From a bacterium (GTDB taxonomy: Bacteria > Patescibacteriota > Saccharimonadia > Saccharimonadales > UBA4665), in contig JAJZWG010000018.1 in assembly GCA_021846795.1 (NCBI GenBank), positions 1 through 12,690 on the forward strand: DNA of 12,690 nt, written 5' to 3'. The position numbers and the translations under genes are program-made. Of this stretch, positions 1 through 6,238 are shown piece by piece. Position 1 is the first letter of the stretch, and each line of letters starts with the position of its first letter. The notes below the pieces were generated by a model, which was not told the origin of the DNA, did not search any database, and worked only from the letters and a program-made list of their open reading frames with translations.

Positions 1-68
1 CTTAAAACATTTATTTGTTTTTGATCGTCTTCGTTGACACCTAGACGACTGAGGATTGTTTTGTCCAT
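1..68 (-). CDS. Partial protein of unknown function (N-terminus only)
   Basis: A minus-strand frame opens with ATG at 68-66 and stays open for 22 codons until it runs off the window. The visible peptide begins M-D-K-T-I-L-S-R-L-G-V and is hydrophilic, with no signal peptide or membrane segment. It starts 16 bases after the stop of the upstream membrane protein gene, on the same strand and with no terminator between, so it is probably the second gene of that unit. A purine run (AAGAAAGAG) ends four bases before the ATG and may be a weak ribosome binding site, as expected for an internal operon gene. No family can be assigned from so short a piece. Confidence 0.5.
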   Translation of the reverse strand, partial: MDKTILSRLGVNEDDQKQINVL

Positions 69-84
69 AAACTCTTTCTTAATA

Positions 85-1713
85 TTAATTTTTAAATTTT
101 TGCAATAAGGCAGATACGATACCTTGGGTGGTATTATAGACTTTTTTAGCCGGACTGACAACCTCACTAATACCGGTATTTTTCTTATTGCCTATAACTT
201 TCCAATTGTTATTTAGAAGTTTTTGAACATCCTTTTCTATCGTTGGTGTGGCGTTTTCAGCTCTAAAATATTTAGCGAAATAATTCCAAGGATATTTAAA
301 CCCTTTAGTGTTGACCATCTGCAACGATTGATTGTTTGGGGTAATCTTATGAGAAGATAGTGTAGCACTAGGTTTTTTAGTAATTACCTTGGCATGATTA
401 ACGCCATTAGCGACAACATGAGAATTATCTGTTAAAGCGTGGGCAATATGATTTACTCCGAAAGCAAATATTGAACCGACTAATAAGCCACCCAAGAAAC
501 TAACCGCGGTTTTTTTACGATTGCTTTTTGCTATTTCTTTGCTTTCTTGGTGGATACTTTCTGTGAATCTAGTCTTACTTAGATCGTCAGGGGCGCTGTT
601 GTTGATTGGATTTTGAATAGCATCTTTTTGAGCGTTTAATTTACGACTCAACAAAGCTTCAGTACCACCTCTTGTGGCTGCAAGACTAATTCCTCCAGCT
701 ACAATACCACCAAAAATAGCTGGTAATGCTAAAGAAACTACACCACTAGCGGTAAGAGCCAAAGCACCAACGGCAGCTACTCTTTTAAGTTTTTCTGAAT
801 TTTTGTTTTTTTCAGGATTTGGAGTTCCTAACCAGTTATATAATTTTCTAAGAGTTTTATTTTTGGGTTGTAAGGCTTCTTTTTCTTGATAAAGATCTTC
901 GTAAAATTTTTCTCTATCGTCAGCTAAAAATTTAATTTTTTGGGAGGGTGTTAAATCTTGAATAATTTCGTTTTGAATTTCTTCGTATTGAAGTTGAGTT
1001 TTACGGCTAGCTTTAGTACCTCTTCCCGATAGAAAATTTTTAAACCTAATCTTTGCGGTTGCTTTAGCAAATTCTTTTCTAACAGCCGTTAATTTATTTT
1101 GAATTTCGGCTGGAAGTTCAGGCATAAAAATTTCTATTTCTTGAGTTTTTTTATTGTCTTCGTCGGCGTGATGATTTTTTCTAGCTTGATTTTTTGATCG
1201 TTTTTCTACAAGAGCAGCCAAAGCTTCATCTGGGGTCATTTCGTGATCGTCGGTTGATGTTTCATTTGAATTATTGGTTGAACTAACAACTTCAGATTGA
1301 TTGAATGTATTAACTGGATTATAACGATTATTATATGTTTCATCGTCTAAAGACAAGCGACTTTGAAGAGCAACTTGAACTTGATCAGTTAATTCTTTAT
1401 TATTAGAAAATTTAGTTATAAAAGGTTGTAAGTAATCACTAATTATTTCAGACTCATTTTTTATAAAATTTTTTTGACTTGGATTTAAAGAATCTTCTAA
1501 TTCTTGACGTTGAGCTAATTCCTGGCGTAATTTAATAACTTTTTGATAGTCTAAAACCGATCCTTCGACATATTGATCAATTGATTCTTGAGCTGTTAAA
1601 TAATCGTGTGAGCGAAGATTTTTAGGAACTAATTCAGCATAATTTACTGATTGAGTTGTTGGTATATTTGTTTCAACGTATTGATTTGGTAATAATAATT
1701 TATATGGTTCCAT
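85..1713 (-). CDS. Large two-segment membrane protein, Saccharibacteria-like, unknown function
   Basis: I do not recognise a functional family. The 542-residue protein has a long charged, largely helical cytoplasmic-looking part (1-305), with a Ser/Thr/Asn/Asp-rich linker near 140-160 and Lys/Glu-rich helices at about 205-305. A Gly/Ala-rich hydrophobic region at 310-347 could be one long hairpin or one segment. A second membrane segment lies at about 403-427, followed by a C-terminal domain (428-542) that is probably outside the cell. That tail contains Y-P-W-N (474-477), a motif I associate from memory with Saccharibacteria surface proteins; this is a weak link. There is no N-terminal signal peptide. 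The start at 1713 is supported by a near-consensus promoter that would put the first transcribed base on the A of the ATG. Two opposed insertion points make a structural or envelope-anchoring role possible, but this is speculation. Confidence 0.85.
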   Translation of the reverse strand: MEPYKLLLPNQYVETNIPTTQSVNYAELVPKNLRSHDYLTAQESIDQYVEGSVLDYQKVIKLRQELAQRQELEDSLNPSQKNFIKNESEIISDYLQPFITKFSNNKELTDQVQVALQSRLSLDDETYNNRYNPVNTFNQSEVVSSTNNSNETSTDDHEMTPDEALAALVEKRSKNQARKNHHADEDNKKTQEIEIFMPELPAEIQNKLTAVRKEFAKATAKIRFKNFLSGRGTKASRKTQLQYEEIQNEIIQDLTPSQKIKFLADDREKFYEDLYQEKEALQPKNKTLRKLYNWLGTPNPEKNKNSEKLKRVAAVGALALTASGVVSLALPAIFGGIVAGGISLAATRGGTEALLSRKLNAQKDAIQNPINNSAPDDLSKTRFTESIHQESKEIAKSNRKKTAVSFLGGLLVGSIFAFGVNHIAHALTDNSHVVANGVNHAKVITKKPSATLSSHKITPNNQSLQMVNTKGFKYPWNYFAKYFRAENATPTIEKDVQKLLNNNWKVIGNKKNTGISEVVSPAKKVYNTTQGIVSALLQKFKN

Positions 1714-1719
1714 GCTTTT

Positions 1720-1748
1720 ATTATATCATGTAATTTGAAATTATACAA
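1720..1748 (-). promoter_or_regulatory. Promoter of the 542-residue membrane protein gene, leaderless
   Basis: On the minus strand TTGTAT (1748-1743) is followed after exactly 17 bases by a perfect TATAAT (1725-1720). Six bases then separate the -10 from the A of the ATG at 1713, so transcription should start at the start codon itself. No Shine-Dalgarno sequence is present. This is the clearest leaderless promoter in the window. Confidence 0.8.
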
Positions 1749-1765
1749 GATTATTATAAATATAA

Positions 1766-1800
1766 ATAAACACTACCCGTATTTTAAGAGTAGTGTTTAT
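1766..1800 (-). terminator. Intrinsic terminator of the groES-groEL operon
   Basis: A perfect 11-bp inverted repeat (1766-1776 with 1790-1800) encloses a 13-base loop. It lies about 30 bases after the groEL stop. Read on the minus strand, the stem runs into a T-rich tract (TTTATTTATATTTAT). The stem is moderately stable for this AT-rich genome. It also separates the chaperonin operon from the promoter of the next gene, which begins about 18 bases further on. Confidence 0.75.
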
Positions 1801-1829
1801 GGTTTAAGTTTTAATTGATGTAAATTTAT

Positions 1830-3473
1830 TTACATCATTCCACCCATTCCACCCATATCTGGTGATGGACTAGTGGTTTCTTCTTTTGGAATATCTACCA
1901 CTAAAGCACCCATTGTTGCAGTAGTAGCAGCAATAGAAATAGCATTTTGCAAGGCTTCTTTAGTTACTCTAGTAGGATCAATTACCCCAACAGACTTTAA
2001 ATCAACTAATTTGGTTGGATTATTAACGTCTATACCAAAACCCGGTTTAGCGGCTTTAATTTGTGGTAACCATTCATCAGGATTGAGGCCAGCATTTTGC
2101 AATAATATTCTAAATGGTTGTTCAAGAGCATTTTTAAGAATTTGTGATCCAACAGAAACAGAATCATTGCCTTTAATTTCAATTTTATTAGCAAGATTAA
2201 TTAAAGTAACGCCACCACCAGCTACAATACCTTCTTCAAGGGCAGCTTTAACAGCTGCAACAGCATCATCAACTCTAAATTTTTTCTCTTCTATTTCGGT
2301 TTCAGTAGCTCCGCCGACTTTAATAACGGCTACTTTACCACTTAATGAAGCTCGTCTTTTTTCTAGATTTTCGCGGTCATATTCACTGGTAGATTGTTCG
2401 ATTTGAGCATTGATTTGCTTAATTCTAGCATCTACTTCAATTGAATTACCGCCACCTTCAACGATGGTTGTGTTGTCTTTATCAACAATCACTTTTCTGG
2501 CACTACCAACAACATCCAAATCAACGTTATCAAAAGACATACTTTTATCTTCAGAAATAACCTCTGCTCCAGTTAGAATGGCAATGTCATTGAGAATGTC
2601 TTTTCGACGATCGCCAAAAGCTGGTGCTTTAATAGCAACAGTGTTAAAAACACCTTTTAGTCGATTTAAAATTAAAGTACCCAGAGCTTCACCTTCAACT
2701 TCCTCAGCAATTAAAACTAAATCTTTTTTACCTGCAGCGGCCAATTTTTCAAGTAGTGGTAAAAATTCTTGGATATTAGAGATTTTTTTATCTGTAATTA
2801 CTACAGCTGGCTTATCATAAACGGCTTCCATTCTAGCTGTATCGGTAATCATGTAAGGACTAACAAAACCTCTATCAAAAGTAAAACCTTCAACTACTTC
2901 TGATTCTAATGAAAGACCTTGACCTTCTTCAACTGTTACTACGCCATCTTTACCAACTTTTTCGATTACATCAGCAATTAAATTACCAATCTCTTCGTCG
3001 CCAGCTGAAATAGTAGCTACTTCCGCTACCCTTGATTTCTTACTGTGAATATCTTCAGTCATATTAGATAGTTCTTTAATTGCATCACTGGCAGCTGTTT
3101 CTAGACCTTTTCTAAGTTGCATTGGATTATGACCAGCAGCAATTAATTTATTAGCTTCGTTGAGTAAATGATAAGTTAAAACTGTTACTGTGGTGGTTCC
3201 ATCACCAGCTACATCGTTCATTTTAGAGGCTGCTTGTTTAATTAACTCAGCACCAACTTTGTAACCAAGAGTTTCATCATCTATATCAGGCAACTCAACT
3301 CCCTTAGCGACAGTTACACCGTCATGAGTGATAGTTGGACTACCATAAGATTTAGAAAGAACAACGTTACGACCTTTTGGTCCCATAGTTGTTTTGACGG
3401 CATTATAAAGTATTTCGGCTCCTGCTAAGACTTTTCGTCGAGCCTCTTCGTCATAAAAAATTTTTTTAGCCAT
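1830..3473 (-). CDS. groEL: Chaperonin GroEL (Hsp60)
   Basis: The 547-residue protein is full length for GroEL. The cytosolic 14-mer encloses unfolded proteins under the GroES lid and uses ATP to drive folding. Visible hallmarks are the N-terminal A-K-K-I-F-Y-D start, T-T-M-G-P-K-G-R-N-V-V-L (28-39), D-G-V-T-V-A-K (51-57), the ATP-site G-D-G-T-T-T (90-95), K-A-P-A-F-G-D-R-R-K (282-291), the catalytic Asp at about 403, and the family signature A-A-L-E-E-G-I-V-A-G-G-G (410-421). The tail is the usual Gly-Met repeat (G-G-M-G-G-M-M). It follows groES by 26 bases in one operon controlled by tandem CIRCE elements, and a terminator hairpin follows it. The start is supported by AGAGGAG six bases before the ATG. 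Nothing looks broken. Confidence 0.99.
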   Translation of the reverse strand: MAKKIFYDEEARRKVLAGAEILYNAVKTTMGPKGRNVVLSKSYGSPTITHDGVTVAKGVELPDIDDETLGYKVGAELIKQAASKMNDVAGDGTTTVTVLTYHLLNEANKLIAAGHNPMQLRKGLETAASDAIKELSNMTEDIHSKKSRVAEVATISAGDEEIGNLIADVIEKVGKDGVVTVEEGQGLSLESEVVEGFTFDRGFVSPYMITDTARMEAVYDKPAVVITDKKISNIQEFLPLLEKLAAAGKKDLVLIAEEVEGEALGTLILNRLKGVFNTVAIKAPAFGDRRKDILNDIAILTGAEVISEDKSMSFDNVDLDVVGSARKVIVDKDNTTIVEGGGNSIEVDARIKQINAQIEQSTSEYDRENLEKRRASLSGKVAVIKVGGATETEIEEKKFRVDDAVAAVKAALEEGIVAGGGVTLINLANKIEIKGNDSVSVGSQILKNALEQPFRILLQNAGLNPDEWLPQIKAAKPGFGIDVNNPTKLVDLKSVGVIDPTRVTKEALQNAISIAATTATMGALVVDIPKEETTSPSPDMGGMGGMM

Positions 3474-3479
3474 ATTTAT

Positions 3480-3486
3480 CTCCTCT
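3480..3486 (-). promoter_or_regulatory. Ribosome binding site of groEL
   Basis: On the minus strand AGAGGAG ends six bases before the groEL ATG. It is one of only two clear Shine-Dalgarno sequences in the window. Its presence at an internal operon gene contrasts with its absence before the eight genes that carry their own promoter next to the ATG. Confidence 0.85.
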
Positions 3487-3499
3487 TAATAATTTTTAA

Positions 3500-3766
3500 T
3501 TATTTGACCGTTGCTAAGACATCTTCTTCTTTGACAATGACATAATCTTGATTGTCAACTTTAATTTCTGTAGCACTGTAGCTTTTATAAACGATACGAT
3601 CATTGATTTTAATATTTTTAACATCTTTACCCACCTTTAAAACTTTAGCTGTTTTAGGTTTTTCAGTAGCTTGTTCGGGTAAATATAAGCCACTAGCGGT
3701 TTTGTTTTGGGCTTCTTCTATTTGAGCCACAATATTGTCAGCCAATGGTTGTAATGGTGTTGTCAT
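3500..3766 (-). CDS. groES: Co-chaperonin GroES (Hsp10)
   Basis: The 88-residue protein is the lid of the GroEL folding chamber. The N-terminal strand (P-L-A-D-N-I-V-A) is followed by the mobile loop at about 18-32 (K-T-A-S-G-L-Y-L-P). Its hydrophobic tripeptide L-Y-L takes the place of the usual I-V-L that binds GroEL. The C-terminal half has the conserved E-K-P...V-L-K-V-G, the N-D-R-I-V-Y-K strand and A-T-E-I-K-V. It is several residues shorter than typical GroES (about 94-97), and the missing residues fall between V-G-K and the I-N-D-R strand, where the roof hairpin normally lies. It is the first gene of the groES-groEL operon. AGGAGG four bases upstream fixes the start, and two CIRCE operators lie in the promoter and leader. 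Confidence 0.97.
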   Translation of the reverse strand: MTTPLQPLADNIVAQIEEAQNKTASGLYLPEQATEKPKTAKVLKVGKDVKNIKINDRIVYKSYSATEIKVDNQDYVIVKEEDVLATVK

Positions 3767-3770
3767 GATT

Positions 3771-3776
3771 CCTCCT
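3771..3776 (-). promoter_or_regulatory. Ribosome binding site of groES
   Basis: A perfect AGGAGG on the minus strand ends four bases before the groES ATG. It shows that this organism's ribosomes do use a canonical Shine-Dalgarno sequence when an mRNA has a leader, which here is about 58 bases by the predicted start site. Confidence 0.85.
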
Positions 3777-3790
3777 ACTTTTATTAATCA

Positions 3791-3817
3791 TTAGCACTGT
3801 AATATAGAGAGTGCTAA
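3791..3817. promoter_or_regulatory. CIRCE element 1 (HrcA operator), in the groES leader
   Basis: TTAGCACTg, nine bases, then GAGTGCTAA matches the CIRCE consensus (TTAGCACTC-N9-GAGTGCTAA) with one mismatch, at 3799. It lies between the predicted transcription start and the groES ribosome binding site. HrcA bound here would block transcription of groES-groEL until heat or folding stress frees it. This follows from the known HrcA/CIRCE system; hrcA itself is not in the window. Confidence 0.95.
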
Positions 3818-3821
3818 TGTT

Positions 3822-3848
3822 CTAGCACTCATAATACACAAGTGCTAA
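3822..3848. promoter_or_regulatory. CIRCE element 2 (HrcA operator), overlapping the groES -10
   Basis: cTAGCACTC, nine bases, then aAGTGCTAA gives a second CIRCE with two mismatches, one at the outer and one at the inner end. It is separated from element 1 by four bases, so the centres are 31 bases apart, about three helical turns. That places two HrcA dimers on the same face of the DNA. The groES -10 lies inside its nine-base spacer. Confidence 0.9.
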
Positions 3849-3860
3849 AAGTTTTGTCAA
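3831..3860 (-). promoter_or_regulatory. Promoter of groES-groEL
   Basis: On the minus strand a perfect TTGACA (3860-3855) is followed after 18 bases by TATTAT (3836-3831), so a vegetative sigma factor should read it. Transcription should begin near 3824, leaving a leader of about 58 bases. The -10 sits in the spacer of CIRCE element 2, so HrcA would exclude RNA polymerase directly. Confidence 0.8.
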
Positions 3861-3880
3861 GACTTTAACCGTGTTAAAAT
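3854..3880 (+). promoter_or_regulatory. Promoter of the arginase gene, leaderless, sharing -35 bases with groES
   Basis: TAAAAT (3875-3880) ends six bases before the ATG at 3887, so the mRNA should start on the start codon. TTGTCA (3854-3859) is a possible -35 with a short 15-base spacer; TTTTGT (3852-3857) would give 17. Either choice overlaps the groES -35 on the opposite strand. No Shine-Dalgarno sequence is present. Confidence 0.6.
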
Positions 3881-3886
3881 ATTTAA

Positions 3887-4825
3887 ATGAATATGAAAAT
3901 TAATTTGTTAGGTATTCCAATTGATTTAGGTGCTGAAAATCTTGGCGTAGATATTGGTCCTCAAGCTTTTAGATACCAGGGTATTGTTGAAAAATTAGAA
4001 TCCACCGGTTTGCAAGTTCAAGATTTGGGTAATGTTTTTGTTAAACCCAGACATGAATTAAAGGTTGGTGATAGTCGAATGAAATATGCTGATGAAGTTA
4101 TTAGAGTCAATGAGGAAGTAGCTCAAAAAACTTATCAAGCTATTAATCGAGGTAATCGAATAGTTGCAATTGGAGGTGATCATTCTATGACTTTGGGTTT
4201 GGTGGCTGGAGCATCAGTGAGTTTTAAACAAGATATAGGTTTAATTTATTTAGATGCACATGGTGATATGAATACCAACCAAACTAGTTTAAGTGGCAAT
4301 ATTCACGGTATGCATGTGGCTTCTCTACTAGGTTTTGGTGATGAATCTTTAGTTAATGTTTTTCGTCCAGGTAAAAAACTACAAACAACTAATTTTTTAC
4401 ATATAGGTGGTAGTGATTGGGATCAAGCTGAGTTAGAATTGGTTAAGGAAGCTAAACTTGAGACTTTTATGTTATTTGACTTGTTGAGTCAAGGTTTAGC
4501 GCCACTTTTTAAGAAAATTGACGACTTGATTAGTCGAGTTAATAATGTTTGGATCAGTTTAGATTTAGATTGTATTGATCAGATTTATGCACCGGGTGCT
4601 GGTATGCCTAACGCCAAAGGATTAACTTATCGAGAAATGGCAGTCATAGCTCAATATATTGGTCAACATTGTCAAGTAGCTGGAGTTGATGTGGTTGAAT
4701 ATAATCCATTGCAAGATATTGATAATAAAACCGCTGAATTGGGTATCGAACTAATGGCTAAGTTTCTTGGACGAGATTATAGTTGGTATACCGGTTATAT
4801 GTCTAGAAATACAATTAAAAATTAA
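3887..4825 (+). CDS. Arginase family protein (Mn-dependent ureohydrolase)
   Basis: Arginase splits L-arginine into L-ornithine and urea in the cytosol. All six metal ligands of the family are visible: His99 in G-G-D-H-S, Asp123/His125/Asp127 in D-A-H-G-D, and Asp226/Asp228 in S-L-D-L-D. Substrate-pocket signatures favour arginase over agmatinase: N129, the S-G-N-I-H-G loop (136-141), D-W-D-Q-A-E with Asp179 and Glu182, and Glu271 in D-V-V-E-Y-N-P. At 312 residues it is about full length. The usual P-G-T-G-T-P segment reads P-G-A-G-M-P (236-241), so a normally conserved Thr is Met, and substrate preference needs proof. The start at 3887 is chosen because a -10 ends six bases before it; an in-frame ATG two codons later is an alternative. 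It diverges from groES, sharing -35 bases, and converges on the Mur ligase gene with two bases between stops. Confidence 0.9.
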   Translation: MNMKINLLGIPIDLGAENLGVDIGPQAFRYQGIVEKLESTGLQVQDLGNVFVKPRHELKVGDSRMKYADEVIRVNEEVAQKTYQAINRGNRIVAIGGDHSMTLGLVAGASVSFKQDIGLIYLDAHGDMNTNQTSLSGNIHGMHVASLLGFGDESLVNVFRPGKKLQTTNFLHIGGSDWDQAELELVKEAKLETFMLFDLLSQGLAPLFKKIDDLISRVNNVWISLDLDCIDQIYAPGAGMPNAKGLTYREMAVIAQYIGQHCQVAGVDVVEYNPLQDIDNKTAELGIELMAKFLGRDYSWYTGYMSRNTIKN

Positions 4826-4827
4826 GA

Positions 4828-6135
4828 TTACTTGTGATAACCTAATTCGTTAAGAGCTTTGATGGCAACTTGAGTTTCATTCCAGGGGTGTTCACCGTCA
4901 GCGTGTTCGATAGTTTTTTCGTGTCCCTTACCAAGCAACAATACTGTATCGTTGTCAGAAGCTTTTTGAAGAGCGGTTTTAATAGCCGTTGGACGATCAT
5001 GAATTAAAAAATAATCTTGGTTGAATTTTTTACCGGTTTTTTTAATACCTTCAACAATATCATTCATAATTTGTCGAGGATTTTCTAATCTATCATCTTC
5101 TTCGCAAAGATAAATATAGTCAGCGAATTGACCAGCTAATTGTCCTTGAAGTGGTCGTTTTTCTTTATCACCTCCACCCAAAGAACCAAATAAGACAATT
5201 AACTTACCTTTAACAGTTGGTTTAATATCTTTAAATAATTTTTCAAAACTATCTGGCGAATGAGCGTAATCAACTATAACCGTAAATTTTTGGTTTTGGT
5301 CAATTTTATTCATTCGACCTTCAACAAATTTCAATTGATCAATTCCCTGTTCTATTTGTTGAGGAGTTAGTTTTAATACAATTCCCACTGCTAGAGCGGC
5401 TAAGGAATTATAGACATTAAATGATCCAGGTATATTGCAGTTTATTTTATAAATTTGTCCTTGATAATGTGTTTCGAATTGAACTGAATTTTGACCTAAA
5501 TTAATTTTTGAAGCTTTTAGATCACCAGATTGAATACCATAACTTAAACTATGTTTGATGTTTCTTGTGAAATAGGAGGTGTTGGGGTCGTCTTGATTGA
5601 CAATACCAATTTGAAGACCTTTTTGATTAGAATTAGTTTGTGAAAAAAGTTTAACTTTAGCTTGTCGATATCGTTCGAAAGTATGATGGTAAGCTAAATG
5701 TTCATGAGTTAAATTAGTAAAAACAGCTATAGAATATGGTACACCATAAACTCGATGTTGAGCTAAAGCGTGAGAAGTGGTTTCAAGTACCAACCATTCA
5801 ATACCCTGTTGCTTCATTTGATTGATTCTTTGAATCATTTCTTTGGTTGAAACACTGGTCATGTGATGTTCTTGGTTGATAAATTGATCTTTGTAACCAT
5901 AACCGATTGTGCTCATAAAACCAACTTTAAAACCAGCATTATTGAGCATTTGATGAATTAATAAAGTTGTAGTTGTTTTACCGTTAGTTCCAGTTACACC
6001 TATAACTTTTAAGTTTTTCAAAGGAAAACCATAAATCAAGTTGGTTAAAAAAGCTTCTATTAAATGACCAGATGGTTCAATTTGCCAAAAAATTTTCTTG
6101 GGAATAATTTTTTTTATGATTGTTCGTATATTCAT
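4828..6135 (-). CDS. MurE-like Mur ligase lacking the N-terminal UDP-binding domain
   Basis: Mur ligases add amino acids to UDP-MurNAc peptides during peptidoglycan synthesis. At 435 residues this one is shorter than MurE (about 490). The ATP loop G-V-T-G-T-N-G-K-T-T-T begins at residue 46, so the N-terminal domain that binds the uridine nucleotide is reduced to about 40 residues. The central domain has E-T-T-S-H-A-L (118-124), N-L-T-H-E-H-L (141-147), the Lys-rich segment holding the usual carbamylated Lys (A-K-V-K-L-F), and P-G-S-F-N-V-Y-N (236-243). The C-terminal domain has E-G-R-M (272-275), D-Y-A-H-S-P (289-294), G-G-D-K-E-K-R-P (321-328) and G-K-G-H-E-K (402-407). The MurE specificity motif D-N-P-R reads E-D-D-R (346-349). 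The third amino acid added is therefore uncertain. It diverges from tsaD with a close -10 and no ribosome binding site. Confidence 0.85.
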   Translation of the reverse strand: MNIRTIIKKIIPKKIFWQIEPSGHLIEAFLTNLIYGFPLKNLKVIGVTGTNGKTTTTLLIHQMLNNAGFKVGFMSTIGYGYKDQFINQEHHMTSVSTKEMIQRINQMKQQGIEWLVLETTSHALAQHRVYGVPYSIAVFTNLTHEHLAYHHTFERYRQAKVKLFSQTNSNQKGLQIGIVNQDDPNTSYFTRNIKHSLSYGIQSGDLKASKINLGQNSVQFETHYQGQIYKINCNIPGSFNVYNSLAALAVGIVLKLTPQQIEQGIDQLKFVEGRMNKIDQNQKFTVIVDYAHSPDSFEKLFKDIKPTVKGKLIVLFGSLGGGDKEKRPLQGQLAGQFADYIYLCEEDDRLENPRQIMNDIVEGIKKTGKKFNQDYFLIHDRPTAIKTALQKASDNDTVLLLGKGHEKTIEHADGEHPWNETQVAIKALNELGYHK

Positions 6136-6144
6136 AATATTGTA

Positions 6145-6150
6145 AGTATA
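6145..6150 (-). promoter_or_regulatory. -10 of the Mur ligase gene, near-leaderless
   Basis: On the minus strand TATACT (6150-6145) ends nine bases before the ATG at 6135, which leaves a leader of zero to three bases. I see no convincing -35 at 16-18 bases, and there is no Shine-Dalgarno sequence. Confidence 0.55.
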
Positions 6151-6224
6151 CTAGAATTAATAAAAAATTAGATAGTTTAAAATTATTTAATTTATCAATA
6201 AAAGATTAAATGATAATTTTTCAG

Positions 6225-6230
6225 TATACT
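6225..6230 (+). promoter_or_regulatory. -10 of tsaD, leaderless
   Basis: TATACT ends eight bases before the ATG at 6239, so transcription should begin at or within two bases of the start codon. The same hexamer serves the divergent Mur ligase gene 75 bases away. The -35 region is AT-rich without a clear match. No Shine-Dalgarno sequence lies before the ATG. Confidence 0.55.
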
Positions 6231-6238
6231 TATTGTTG

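Noticed and set aside
674..889. Plus-strand open frame of 71 codons opposite the 542-residue membrane protein gene.
   Set aside because: It is antisense to the Gly/Ala-rich membrane region, which gives an Ala/Pro-rich mirror peptide; no start signals.
1873..2820. Two long plus-strand open frames opposite groEL.
   Set aside because: They lie entirely antisense to a perfectly conserved groEL, have no promoter or ribosome binding site, and their Ser/Thr/Leu-rich composition is what the complement of groEL codons gives.
6233..6238. Two in-frame TTG codons that could start tsaD two codons earlier.
   Set aside because: The ATG at 6239 gives the standard M-N-V-L-G-I-E-T-S-C start and fits the -10 spacing of the other genes.
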